Notes under the pieces: model-generated
Database searches by the model: none
What the model saw: the letters and a program-made list of their open reading frames with translations, nothing else
What the model was told of the DNA's origin: nothing
Program-made: the position numbers and the translations under genes
Shown: piece after piece, positions 1 through 9,643 of the stretch
How positions within the stretch are numbered: position 1 is the stretch's first letter
Layout: the number at the start of each line of letters is the position of its first letter
Source: Basidiobolus meristosporus CBS 931.73
Lineage: Eukaryota > Basidiobolomycota > Basidiobolomycetes > Basidiobolales > Basidiobolaceae
Assembly (NCBI GenBank): GCA_002104905.1
Contig: MCFE01000676.1
Span: 1-47,092, forward strand
Direction: 5' to 3'
DNA length: 47,092 nt

Positions 1-156
1 AGATATAAGGCTGATGGTTCAATCAGAATATGTACAGCAAGACTTATATCCAAAGGATACTCTCAAGTAAAAGGACTGGACTAAACTGAGATCTTTGCAC
101 TGGTGCCTAGTATAATTACATCATACCAATATTGGTTACTGCATCCAACTTCCTAT
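1..156 (+). pseudogene. Fragment of copia family 1 reverse transcriptase
   Basis: This matches the N-terminal RVT_2 region of copia copy B (about 7877-8024): the stretch reading K-A-D-G-(T/S), then A-R-L, then G-Y-S-Q, then F-A-L-V is recognisable, with substitutions and stops. The fragment enters from the left window edge and ends near 150-156, where the sequence switches to the inverted end of the DNA transposon. It is non-coding in its present state. The true left boundary lies outside the window. Confidence 0.7.
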
Positions 157-1820
157 GGCAGTTATTGTGATGATCTCATCAAAAGGCCATCACAATTTCT
201 AAGTCCTGTGACTAAGAGGTATTGATTCCATCAGGACACTGTGCAAAGACTGTCAATAAATAAATGCACCCCAGATTTCACAAAAAACCTGGTCAAATAT
301 TTTTATCACAACAATACAAAAGTGGCTTTTGATTGGTTCTCTGCCAATTTGCTCACTTTCTGGTCCTGGGCACTCTATCACCTCCTACATTTGTGTGCAT
401 TGATTGGCTGTTGCCTCTTTCTCATACTTCCTGACTCAACAATTTCTTATACTTTTCATGCATACAAATTGACTTATTTCCACTTAAACTTCAGTAGTAC
501 CTTTGCATTGATCTTGAAGAAGTGCTGTAACCTCTTGGTGTGCCTGTTAATGTTCCAAAATTCCACTGAAGGCATTGAGATAACCTTTTGAGTTCTTGAC
601 ATTGTTACTTTGTCTGTCAGTGGGATCTCCACTCTGTCAACAATGGAGGATGTGGAGGCTGTGGAGGCTGTGGTAGACAAATTGCCTTTTTCAGCAAACT
701 CATCTACCTTGCTGGAGTGAAGCTTAACTGGCTGTGCTTCCAGCTCTTGTGAAAACAGCTGTTTACTTGTTGGTAAATCTTCTTGGCTATGATGGGATCC
801 AGTCTGTTCCAGGCTTACAGCATCAATTGGCAAGAACTGCAGCTTTTTTCTCATGCTTCCATGTCTCCTGCTTGCATAGACTTTTTTTCCTTTACCTTTT
901 CCATTATCACTGCTAGGTCTTTCACTGCTACTTGTCTGAGTGCTTCTTGTATTGAGCTACATTGTCACCTTGATAGATGCTGCTCTGGTGCATCTGTTTT
1001 GGCCTGCTTGTCCCTTGCTAGCACTCTGCAGGCAACCTGACACTTCTTTTCCACTTATTTTGACCTCTCAGCCCATGCTGTCATGGGCTCCTAAGGTAGC
1101 TGCTTCTTTTTATCACTGCCAGTGTCATGATCACATGACAACCATGAACACCCATGCCAAGTTTCAGCTTCCTAGCTCAATTTCTAAGAGATTCCTTCAG
1201 GAACCTTCTACCACCTTCCAGAAAGTTCCTGACCATTCCAAACCATTGTTACACAGTGGAACATTCCATGGAAGCTTCCCATTGTATTTTCATAGTCCAG
1301 TACCATATATGGAAATACCAGGTCACATGAATAAGTTGCATGATCAGGTGACTCAATCCATTTCCCCATCCTGTCTCAGTGCCTTGCCTTCTATATTGTT
1401 ATCCCCAGCACTGCTGCTGTGCCTCACCCCACAACCCCATTAGTATTAGCTAATATCTCTTGGCATCAGTATAGCCAAAAAGTATATATAGTCCTATCCC
1501 CCCTTAAGTATTCCTCAGTCTGATAAACACAGGTCTTGAATAAACAGCCTTGCCTTGGAAATCCGCCTTGCCTTGTTGATCCACACCTAAGTCCTTTCTT
1601 GGTCCTGCCTTGCCTAGCCCTACTCTCCTGCCTTGTGTCTATTCATAACAGCCAGGGCCTTTGCTGCTACTTTGGCTGAATGCTTCTTGAGTAGAACTAC
1701 ACTTTTTCCTTGATAAATGTTATGCTGGTGCATCTGTGTCTGCCTGCTTTTCCCTTATGGCACTCTTCCAGCTGCCTGATATCTCTTTGACACTTGTATG
1801 GAGCTTTTAGCCCTGCTTGT
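157..1820 (-). pseudogene. Inverted 3' half of DNA-transposon ORF2 (copy 1)
   Basis: Reading the minus strand, this is a diverged copy of roughly 20568-21996: the two imperfect internal repeats, the Ser/Thr/Ala-rich tract, the block beginning M-P-S-V-E-F-W-N-I-N-R, and the downstream flank. A minus frame of 126 codons (474-854) joins the Ser/Thr tract directly to the last residues of the gene, so about 300 bp of the C-terminal coding region is deleted relative to copy 2. The relic is interrupted by a solo LTR at 1123-1650. At 1820 it is cut by the LTR of copia copy A. No function is known for ORF2; it is the partner gene of a Tnp2-type transposase (see 19581-21675). Confidence 0.8.
1123..1650 (+). 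mobile_element. Solo LTR of a third LTR-retrotransposon family, perfect 5-bp TSD
   Basis: The 528-bp segment starts TGTCATGA and ends TCATAACA, near-inverted termini of the TG...CA type. It is flanked by GCCAG at 1118-1122 and again at 1651-1655. The paralogous ORF2 sequence near 20725-20745 reads straight across this point with one copy of that pentamer, so the empty site is known. A TATA-like AGTATATATA lies at 1481-1490 and an AATAAA at 1539-1544, which set the plus orientation. No internal region or second LTR is present, so this is the product of LTR-LTR recombination. It does not resemble the gypsy (368 bp) or copia LTRs elsewhere in the window. Confidence 0.9.
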
Positions 1821-2168
1821 TGTTGTGAGAGTCTTGGAGATAGTGAAAGTGATTTGGGAGGACAAATAGACTTTGTGGTTTTCATTTATTGATATATTAA
1901 ATGTGAAATTAGTATTTATACATTTACATGATCTTGGCTCACCAGATATGCTAAATGGGTTTAGGAAGGTGTTTAGAACATGTGTGCAAGCTTTGGAGCT
2001 GTTTAGACAACTTTGGGAATTTTCATGTTCTGGATAACTGACATTTTGATGAAAATATTTTGCGTAAATCACAACAAGGAATTTGGTCAGTATTTTCTAA
2101 GATTTGAAGGTACAGATCTAAGTGACCATGTCAGGTGAATATTTAGGTGAAATTTCAAATTTACAACA
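1821..2168 (-). repeat. 3' LTR of copia copy A
   Basis: Aligns by eye with the LTRs at 5926-6273, 9295-9643 and 17070-17417. On the plus strand it starts TGTTGTGAGAG and ends TTACAACA. It is followed by the complement of a purine-rich tract. Confidence 0.88.
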
Positions 2169-2178
2169 CTCTTACTCA
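2169..2178 (-). promoter_or_regulatory. Polypurine tract of copia copy A
   Basis: Reads as purine-rich GAGTAAGAG-like sequence on the minus strand next to the 3' LTR. The counterpart in copy B is GTGGGAG just before 9295. This is the plus-strand DNA priming site in this class of element; here it has mutated from the copy B form. Confidence 0.5.
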
Positions 2179-2209
2179 GCTAAATATCAATACTGACTAG
2201 TCCAAATTT

Positions 2210-3560
2210 TGACCTAAGGTATTTGAACTTGTCTCTAGCTAATGGTTTGGTAGTTATGTCTGCAATCATTTCATCCAAAGGACAGTAAACTAAGCTAACT
2301 AAGCTATTCACTATAGCCTCATGTACAAAGTGATGTCTAATATCTATGTGCTTTGCTCTAGCATCAAAAGTTGGATTTTGTCCCCAACCAGCATCAGACT
2401 ATCCCACAAGATCCTGTTCTGAGTCCTCATCAGTGTATCATAACTAGATATCAGCAGTTCCCTTTAGGTATCTAGAAATCTACTTGACTGCTGCAATATG
2501 ATCAGGTCCATAGTTCTGATTATGCTGGCTGACAACTCTCATTGAATACAAGATATCTGGACATGTTCCAAGCATGATATACATCAGACTTCCAGCTATA
2601 TACATCCAACTGACAGCCATAGAGTGATAAGGAAAGTCAGGGCTTTCAGATGGCACCAAGCTCTCTTGATTTGGTTGAGTTTTGACCAAGTTGAGGTTTG
2701 TCTCCATTTGGGTAGCTGCTGGTTTACAGTCTTCCATTTGGTACTTCTTTAATGTATCTTGAATATACTTGGATTGGCTTAGGGTGATAGTTTGGGTACT
2801 TCTGTCTATGGAGAACTTAATCCCTAAGTAGTAACTGAGCTCTCCTATATTGGACATCTTGAACTCCTTAGATAGGCAGGATTTAGTCTCTTCCAATGTT
2901 TCTAGGTTATTGGTGGCTATAATAAAATCATCCACATATAGAGCTAATGGAACTGGATTTGCTCTATCTGGCTTATAGTATATACAATAGTCAGCATTAC
3001 TTCTTCTGAAACTCAAAGATTCCAGATAAGAATCTATCTTGCAATTCCAGGCTCTTGGTGATTGTTTGAGACCATATAGTAACTTTTTCAGCTTGCAGAC
3101 CAAATGGGGGTTATCTTGGTCAGCAAATCCATCAGGCTGGTCCATATTCATGTCCTCATCAAGTTTTCCATTCAAAAATGCAGTTTTACATCCATTTGAT
3201 GAATAAAAAACTTATATTTGGCTGCAATAGCCAATATTAATCTGGTGGAATTAAACTTGGCCACAGGTGCAAAGGTCTCAGTATAGTCAAGTCATTTTGT
3301 TTGAGAGTATCCTTTGGTTACAAGTCTTGCTTTGTATCTTTCAATTATACCATCAGGCTTGTATTTTGTCTTGAAGTCCCATCTGCATCCAATTGATTGG
3401 TGGTTGATTGGTAATTTGACTAAGTCCCAAGTTTGATTTTCCATTAGGGCCTGATATTCCTCAGTCATTGCAGATCTCCAAAACTTAGTCTGAGGGCTAT
3501 TTAGAGCCTCTTTTACAGTCTGGGGCTCATTAATATGGAGTGAAAAGGTATAGGCTGAGT
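2210..3560 (-). pseudogene. Copia copy A reverse transcriptase and RNase H (broken)
   Basis: A 231-codon open stretch (2480-3175) carries the RVT_2 landmarks: the L-Y-G-L-K-Q-S-P-R motif, the catalytic Y-V-D-D box within LYVDDFI, then Y-Y-L-G-I-K. Upstream pieces down from about 3560 give the N-terminal part in other frames. RNase H, on the 3' side, is incomplete: at about 2375-2379 the D-A-D-W-G motif joins directly to the downstream P-T-F-D-A segment. That removes about 243 bp relative to copy B, including the region of the active-site Glu in T-E-A-E-Y. The normal stop after Y-L-R-S-K is also lost. The gene would have copied element RNA into DNA and is now inactive. Confidence 0.85.
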
Positions 3561-3790
3561 TTGAACCCTCATTGATATGTAATTTGGGCTATTTCTTGTC
3601 TGATTGGATCTCCAGGCATTTGATACTGGAATGATCACTTCTGGGATATTCCTGGGCCCTGATTCTGGCTGAACCATGGTTGTAGAGTCCTCTGGAGTGA
3701 CAAAATTCTCATCGTTTTGCTCTGATTCAATCCTGACAATTGGTGGACTGAGATCAAATTTATGTCATCATCTAATGTCATTTTTGTGAA
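3561..3790 (-). other. Linker between integrase and RT in copia copy A
   Basis: Corresponds to 7451-7780 in copy B, a poorly conserved Ser/Pro/Gln-rich linker including a recognisable P-R-N-I-P-E-V-I-I segment. Stops and frame changes are present. No separate gene is seen. Confidence 0.6.
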
Positions 3791-4658
3791 AATTTTGAAT
3801 ATTAATCAAACAGCACATCCCTGGACTTGATCAGCTTCTTTGCTTTGGTATTGTAGAGTCTGTATGCCTTACTCTCATTGGAGTAGCCCAAAAATATGCA
3901 TTTACACTTTTTGGCTTGAATATTGAATGATTTCCAGCCAGTTTTTTGGCATATGCTGTACACCCAAATATTCTTAGATGTTCTGCACTTGGTCTGTATC
4001 CATACCATGCTTCAAATGGAGTAGATTCATGAAGTATTCTGTTATAACTCCTATTTTTAAGGTATACAGCAGTGGCAACTGATTCTGCCCAAAAATCATA
4101 GGATAATTTTTGATCATGGATCATAGATCTTGCCATATCAATTATTGATCTATTAGCACGTTCTGCTACTCCATTTTGCTGTGGGGAGTATGGTACACTG
4201 GTCTCTAGCTTTATCCCATGAATTTTGCAGAAGTAGATGAAGAGTTTTGAGGTATATTCTCCACCATTGACAGAGCATATTCTCTTGATTTTTTCACCAG
4301 TTTCTCTCTCCACCATGCCTCTGAACTCCCTGAGCTTAAACAGAGCTTTTTCCTTTCTCACCATGAAATAGACTCATGTGTATCTTGTATAATCATCAAC
4401 CAAAGTGATTAAATACTTCATCCCACCTAAGGATAAATTTTGCATGGGTCCACACAGATCTGAGTGAATTAGATCTAATTTTTTCTTAGTTTTGTTTAAC
4501 CCAGAGCTCTTGAACAATTGTCTGGCTTGTTTCCCATATATGGTGGCTTCACAGTGCTCCAAATTAGCTAGGGGATCAATATTTACTCCAGAAATAAGCT
4601 GATCTTTGATCATTTTGCACAAATAATCAAAATTGATGTGCCCAAATCTCCTGTGCAA
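3791..4658 (-). pseudogene. Copia copy A integrase (catalytic Asp changed)
   Basis: Two frames (4374-4658 and 3831-4364) together give a copia integrase: an H-R-R-F-G-H start of the zinc-binding region, the D-L-C-G-P segment with the first catalytic Asp, D-D-Y-T-R, then C-S-V-N-G-G-E and Q-Q-N-G-V-A-E-R with the catalytic Glu. The second catalytic Asp is Val here (GTC on minus at 4269-4271); copies B and C keep C-S-D-N. One zinc-binding Cys has also become Thr (C-E-A-T instead of C-E-A-C). Further stops follow. The protein would have inserted cDNA into the genome; two key residues are gone, so it is dead. Confidence 0.88.
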
Positions 4659-5092
4659 AGCATTGGTGTTTCTTCATTTAAGTTACTTATATTGGCTTTC
4701 AAATATGATGGAATACAAGTCAACTTGTATAGATTCTGATCTCTGATACCCAAAGCAATATGGGCACCATTTTGATCAGTGATCCTGCATCCAGAATTGT
4801 CAAAGCTGAAACTAAGTCCATTGGCTGTGGCCTTGCTTACAGAGAGTAGGTTCTTGGCTACTTCTGGTACATAGGGCACTTCTTTAAAGGTCAGTGTATG
4901 GCTTCCTTCACTGCCTTTAAGGTTTACTTGGATATTTCCTTCTCCCACTGCATTAAGTGTTCTATTGTCACCCATGAAAACCTTCTTAATTGGAGTTTCT
5001 TGATATTGGGTAAAAAGTTCTTTTTGGTGTGTAAAGTGTTGAGATGCTCCAGAGTCAATATACCACATCTGAGAATCCTTGTTTGTGGTCAT
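4610..5092 (-). pseudogene. Copia copy A protease and pre-integrase region
   Basis: A 160-codon frame starting M-T-T-N-K holds the retropepsin-type active site W-Y-I-D-S-G-A-S-Q-H, followed by the pre-integrase region (Y-V-P-E-V-A-K-N-L-L-S-V-S-K and H-I-A-L-G-I-R). It is continuous upstream with the zinc knuckle, so the Met is only the first ATG in the open stretch, not a gene start. It shifts frame just before the integrase H-R-R-F-G-H motif. The protease would process the polyprotein inside the particle. Confidence 0.85.
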
Positions 5093-5894
5093 ACTTAGTG
5101 CAGATATGAATAGTCTATCTTCAGTTGTTGCACCATTTCCATATTCAGGCTTCTTTTGCTGATAATCTCTCTTTTTGAGACACCGGTCTGATGTGTGTCC
5201 TTTCCTTTGGCAGTAGCAACAAAACCAGTTGCTGTTGCCTTTGTAGGGTCTTGGATACCTCCTTTGTTGGTTATCATTGCTTATTAAAGCATTTTCTTCT
5301 TCCTTCTTATTGGCGCTTGATTTTCTTAAATCTTCATCCAGGAGCCTTCCATATACTTAATTTAAGGTCAAGTCTTCAGTTCTGGACTCTAGGGCTGATA
5401 CAAGGCCCTGAAACATGACTGTCAGGCTATTCAGGATGGTAACTATCACATCCTCATCAGTAGTTGGTAGGCCCACAGATTCCATCTCATCTACCAGCAG
5501 GGTAATTCTGTTAATTAGATTTTTCATTTCTTCTCCTGGCAGCATCTTTGTAGTAAAGAATTTTGTCTCAGATACATTTTTTTAGCAGCTGAACATGACT
5601 GGTAGGCGTCTTCTAATGCCTTCCAGGCATTCTTTGCTGTTTTTGCTCTTGAGCATTGAATTAGCAATTTGTCCTTAACATTAAGACAAATGCAGTGTAA
5701 GGCATTTGGTTCTTTCTTCTGGTACGTCAAGGCTTCCTCTCCCATGTTTTTAGGAGGGCATTCTTCTCCCATGACAATATCCAAAGGCCTCTTTCTTGTA
5801 GCAGCATCTTCATCTTCACCTTCCACACTTGGTAGTTAGATCCATCCAACTGTTCAGCAGAGGGAAAAAATCCAGTAATAGCAGTAATAGACAT
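5093..5894 (-). pseudogene. Copia copy A Gag with CCHC zinc knuckle (frameshifted)
   Basis: Translation plausibly starts at 5894 (M-S-I-T-A-I-T-G), about 20 nt inside the PBS. Pieces in different frames give a copia Gag of the UBN2 type: L-D-G-S-N-Y-Q-V-W near the N-terminus, then K-A-W-K-A-L-E-D-A-Y, then L-P-G-E-E-M-K and L-P-T-T-D-E-D. Near 5180-5225 a zinc knuckle C-C-Y-C-Q-R-K-G-H-T-S-D-R-C (CX2CX4HX4C) is in frame with the protease. At least two frameshifts separate these blocks. Gag would form the particle and bind element RNA. Confidence 0.82.
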
Positions 5895-5911
5895 TGCAGA
5901 CAGTGACAGCT

Positions 5912-5925
5912 TGGGGCTCATAACC
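5912..5925 (-). promoter_or_regulatory. Primer-binding site of copia copy A (initiator-Met tRNA, internal)
   Basis: Immediately inside the 5' LTR the plus strand reads TGGGGCTCATAACC. This equals the anticodon stem-loop of initiator tRNA-Met (CAT anticodon in the centre), so the element RNA pairs with an internal tRNA segment instead of the 3' CCA end. Drosophila copia is known to prime from a half-tRNA of this kind. The same site occurs in copia family 2 at 40009-40021. Confidence 0.8.
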
Positions 5926-6273
5926 TGTTGTAAGAGTCTTGGAGATATTGGAAGTGATTGGGAGGACAAGTAGATTATGAGGTTTTCACTTAATGATTTA
6001 TTGAATGTAAAAGTAGTATTTGTACTTTTATTGGGTCTTGGCATTGCAAGCACGTAGAATAGGTTAAGGAAGGTCCCAAGAACATGTGTGCAAAGTTTGG
6101 GCTGTTTGGACAACTTTGAGAATTTTCATGTTCTGGGTACCTGGTATTTTGGTCAAAATATTCTAAGTAAATACCAGCAAGGAATTTGGTCAGTATTCTC
6201 TAGGATTTGAAGGTAATGATCTAAGTGACTAAGCTAGGTGAATATTTAGGTGCAAATACAAATTTTTATAACT
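5926..6273 (-). repeat. 5' LTR of copia copy A
   Basis: Aligns with the family 1 LTRs. On the plus strand it begins TGTTGTAAGAG at the PBS; its outer end is eroded (TTATAACT where the family has TTACAACA). It abuts truncated copy B with no recognisable target duplication. Confidence 0.85.
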
Positions 6274-7450
6274 GATAGAACACTTGATGCAGTGGGAGAA
6301 GGAACTATCCAAGTAAACCTAAGAGCAGTGAGGGAAGCCATACACTGACCTTTAAAGAAGTACTCTATGTACCACAAATAGCCAAGAACCTACTATCTGT
6401 AAGCAAGGCCACTGCAGAAGGACTTAGTGTCAGCTTTGACAATTCTGAATGCAAGATCACTGATCAAAATGGTGCCCATATTGCTTTGGGTATCAGAGAT
6501 CAGAATCTATACAAGTTGACTTGTATTCCATCATATTTGGAAGCCAATATAAGTAACTCAAATGAAGAAACACCAAAGCTTTGCACAGGAGATTTGGGCA
6601 CATCAATTTTGATTATTTGTGCAAAATGATCAAAGATCAGCTAATTTCTGGAGTAAAAATTGATCCCCCAGCTAATTTGGAGCACTGTGAAGCCTGCATA
6701 TATGGGAACCAAGCCAGACAGCCATTCAAGAGCTCTGGGTTGAGAAAAACCAAGAAAAAATTAGATCTATTTCACTTAGATCTGTGTGGACCTATACAAA
6801 ATTTATCCTAAGGTGGGATGAAGTATTTAGTCATGTTTAATGGTGATTATACACATTACATATGAGTCTACTTCTTGGAGAGAAAGGCAGAAACTCAGTC
6901 TAAGTTTGGGGAGTTCAAAGGCATGGTGGAGAGAGAAACTGGTGAAAAAATCAAGAAAATATGCTCTGACAATGGTGGAGAATATACCTCAAAACTCTTC
7001 ATTCACTTCTGCAAAATTCATGGGATAAAGTAAGAGACTCCTGTACCATACTCCCCACAGCAAAATAGAGTAGCAGAACATGTTAACAGATCAATAATTG
7101 ATATGGCAAGATCTATGATCCATGACCAATAATTATCCTATGATTTTTGGACAGAATCAGTTGCCACTGCTGTATATCTTAAGAGTAGGAGTTTTAACAG
7201 AATACTTTGTGACTCTACTCCATTTGAAGCATGGTATGGATACAGACCAAGTGCAGAACATCTAAGAATATTTGGGTGTACAGCATATGCCAAGAAACTG
7301 CCTGGAAATCAATCAAAATTTTAGCCAAAAAGTATAAAATGCATATTTTTGGGCTACTGCAATGAGAATAAAGCATACAGACTCTGCAATACCAAAGCAA
7401 AGAAGCTGATCAAGTCCAGGGATGTGCTGTTTGATGAAGAATCAAAATTT
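6274..7450 (+). pseudogene. Copia copy B pre-integrase and integrase (broken)
   Basis: The first recognisable residues follow the protease: A-V-G-E-G-T-I-Q-V, then a frame with H-R-R-F-G-H...C-E-A-C-I-Y-G, which is an intact HHCC-type zinc-binding region, and D-L-C-G-P. The second Asp is kept in C-S-D-N-G-G-E. A stop follows H-G-I-K, and the Glu block reads Q-Q-N-R-V-A-E-H. The C-terminal part ([15 protein letters not shown]) is present up to about 7440. Stops and frameshifts make it non-functional. Confidence 0.82.
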
Positions 7451-7780
7451 TCATAAAAAATGACATCAGATGATGTCAAAAATCTGATCTCAAATCCACC
7501 AATTGTCAGGATTGAATTAGAGCAAAATAATGAAAATATTTTCACTCCTGAGGACTCTACAACCATGGTGCAGCCAGAATCAGTGCCCAGGAATATCCCA
7601 GAAGTGATCATTGCAGTATCAAATGCCCAGAAATCCAATCAGACAGGAAATAGCCCAAATTACATATCAATGAGGGTTCAAACTCAGCCTATACCTTTTC
7701 ACTCCATATTAATGAGCCCCAGACTGTAAAAGAGGCCCAAAATAGCCCTCAGACAAAGTTTTGGAGATCTGCAATGACTG
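7451..7780 (+). other. Integrase-RT linker of copia copy B
   Basis: An 89-codon open stretch (7460-7729) encodes a polar, low-complexity linker (N-P-P-I-V-R-I-E-L-E-Q and P-R-N-I-P-E-V-I-I). It contains no known domain and is part of the former polyprotein. Confidence 0.6.
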
Positions 7781-8503
7781 AGGAATATCAGGCCCTAATG
7801 GAAAATCAAACTTGGACTTAGTCAAATTACCAATCAACCACCAATCAATTGGATGCAGATGGGTCTTCAAGACAAAATACAAGGCTGATGGTACAATTGA
7901 AGGATACAAAGCAAGACTTGTAGCCAAAGTATACTCACAAACAAAAGGACTTGGCTATACTAACACCTTTGCACTGGTAGCCAAGTTTAATTCCATCAGA
8001 TCAATATTGGCTATTGCAGCCAAGTATAGGATTTTTATTCATCAAATGGATGTAAAAACTGCATTTTTGAATGGAGAACTTGATGAGGACATGAATATGG
8101 ACCAGCCTGATGGGTTTGTTGACCAAGATAGCCCACATTTGGTCTGCAAGCTTAAAAGTCACTATATGGTCTCAAACAATCACCAAGAGCCTGGAATTGT
8201 AAGATAGATTCTTATTTGGAATCTTTGAGTTTCCAAAGGAGTAATGCTGACTATTGTATATACTATAAGCCAGATAGAGCAAATCCAGTTCCATTAGCTC
8301 TATAGGTGGATGATCTTATTATAGCCACCAATAACCTAGAAATATTGGAAGAGTCTAAATCCAGCCTATCTAAGGAGTTCAAGATGTCCAATATAGGAGA
8401 GCTCAGTTACTACTTAGGGATTAAGTTCTCCATAGACAGAAGTACCCAGCCTATCACCCTTAGCCAATCCAAGTATATTTAAGATATACTAAAGAAGTAC
8501 CAA
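7781..8503 (+). pseudogene. Copia copy B reverse transcriptase (stop in catalytic box)
   Basis: The frame at 7812-8207 shows the RVT_2 start: W-V-F-K-T-K-Y-K-A-D-G, A-R-L-V-A-K, then the catalytic M-D-V-K-T-A-F-L-N-G. A frameshift follows C-K-L-K near 8155. The Tyr codon of the Y-V-D-D box is TAG at 8303-8305, followed by intact V-D-D. A further stop occurs near 8479 (K-Y-I-stop). The enzyme cannot be made as one chain. Confidence 0.85.
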
Positions 8504-9259
8504 ATGGAAGACTGTACACTGGCAGCTACCCTAATGGAAACAAACCTTAACTTGGTTAAATCTCAACCAAATCAAGAGAGCTTGGTGCCATCTGAAAGCC
8601 CTGACTTTCCTTATCAAGCTATGCTTGGCAGTCTGATGTATATCATACTTGGAGCACATCCAGATATCTTGTATTCAGTGGGAGTTGTCAGCCAACATAA
8701 TCAGAACTATGGATCTGATCATATTGCAGCAGTTAAGTGGATTTTTAGATATCTAAAAGGAACTGTTGATATCTGCTTAAGATACACTTATAAGGATTCA
8801 GAACAGGGTCTTGTGGGATACTCTGATGCTGATTGGGGACAAAATTTTGAAGACAGAAGATCCACCACAGGATACACCTTTCTTTACTGTAAAGGAGCAA
8901 TTTCATGGAATTCAAGAAAGCAACCAACCATAGTACTTTCTACCACAGAGGCAGAGTACATGGCAGCCTGTGAAGCTACAAAAGAAGCAATGTGGTTAAG
9001 AAAGCTTTTTACAGACTTAGGCCTATGTCAAAAAACACTTATTACTTTATTTCAAGATAATCAAGGATATATACAATTAGGTAGAAATCCAACTTTTCAT
9101 GCTAGAACCAAGCACATGGATGTTAGACATCATATCATATATGAAGCTATAGAGAATAGCTTAGTTAGCTTAGTTTACTATCCTACAGATGAAATGATTG
9201 CAGATATATGTGCCAAACCATTAGCTAGAGACAAGTTTGAATATCTTAGGTCAAAGTGA
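8504..9259 (+). pseudogene. Copia copy B RT C-terminus and RNase H (open frame)
   Basis: This is the longest open frame of the copia family 1 copies (251 codons). It begins inside RT (M-E-D-C-T-L-A-A-T), so its Met is not a real start. RNase H motifs are all present: G-Y-S-D-A-D-W-G, L-S-T-T-E-A-E-Y-M-A, Q-D-N-Q-G, and the C-terminal H-H-I-I-Y-E-A. It ends at Y-L-R-S-K, 35 nt before the 3' LTR. It serves as the reference for the deletion in copy A. Without upstream RT it is a fragment. Confidence 0.85.
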
Positions 9260-9294
9260 GGACTAGTCAGTATGAACATTTAGCTGAGTGGGAG

Positions 9295-9643
9295 TGTTGT
9301 AAAAGCTTGTAATTCCACCTAAATATTCACCTAAATTAGTCACTTAGATCATTACCTTTAAATCCTAGAGAATACTGACCAAATTCCTTGTCAGGATTTA
9401 CTTAGAATAATTTCACCAAAATACCAGGTACCTGGAACATGAAAATTCTCAAAATTGTCCAAACAGCCCCAAACTTTGCACACATGTTCTTGGGACCTTC
9501 CTTAACCTATTCTAAGTGTTTGTTACGCCAAGACCATGTAAAAGTATAAATACTACTTTTACATTCAATAAATCATTAAGTGAAAACCACAAAATCCACT
9601 TGCTCTCCCAATCACTTCCAGTATCTCCAAGACTCTTGCAACA
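9295..9643 (+). repeat. 3' LTR of copia copy B
   Basis: 349 bp, starting TGTTGTAAAAG just after the GTGGGAG polypurine tract and ending CTTGCAACA. TATAAATA lies at 9545-9552 and AATAAA at 9567-9572, a normal compact LTR promoter and poly(A) arrangement. It is the best-preserved family 1 LTR in the window. Confidence 0.9.

Larger units (their letters stand above)
1821..6273 (-). mobile_element. Copia family 1 element, copy A (two LTRs, degenerate)
   Basis: Minus-strand Ty1/copia element with its 3' LTR at 1821-2168 and 5' LTR at 5926-6273. The internal order is Gag, zinc knuckle, protease, integrase, RT, RNase H, that is, integrase before RT, which is diagnostic of copia. The two LTRs are clearly diverged from each other, so the insertion is old. 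The left flank is the inverted ORF2 relic ending CTTGT; the right end abuts plus-strand copy B, so no target duplication can be matched. Internal coding is broken by several frameshifts, a catalytic-residue change in integrase and a deletion in RNase H. Confidence 0.9.
6274..9643 (+). mobile_element. Copia family 1 copy B, 5'-truncated
   Basis: Plus-strand copy that starts abruptly in the protease/pre-integrase region, head-to-head with copy A's 5' LTR. It runs through integrase, RT and RNase H to a 3' LTR at 9295-9643. The 5' LTR, Gag and the protease active site are missing. It ends where the minus-strand copy C begins, inside copy C's RT. Neither side shows a target duplication, so the arrangement is likely from rearrangement and not clean insertion. 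Confidence 0.88.

Noticed and set aside
940-1443. 167-codon plus-strand open frame as a gene
   Set aside because: It spans the boundary of the ORF2 relic and the solo LTR at 1123, so it is an accident of the insertion.
5911-5926. tRNA gene suggested by the CTCATAACC anticodon-loop sequence
   Set aside because: Only the anticodon arm is present and it sits against an LTR; it is a primer-binding site.
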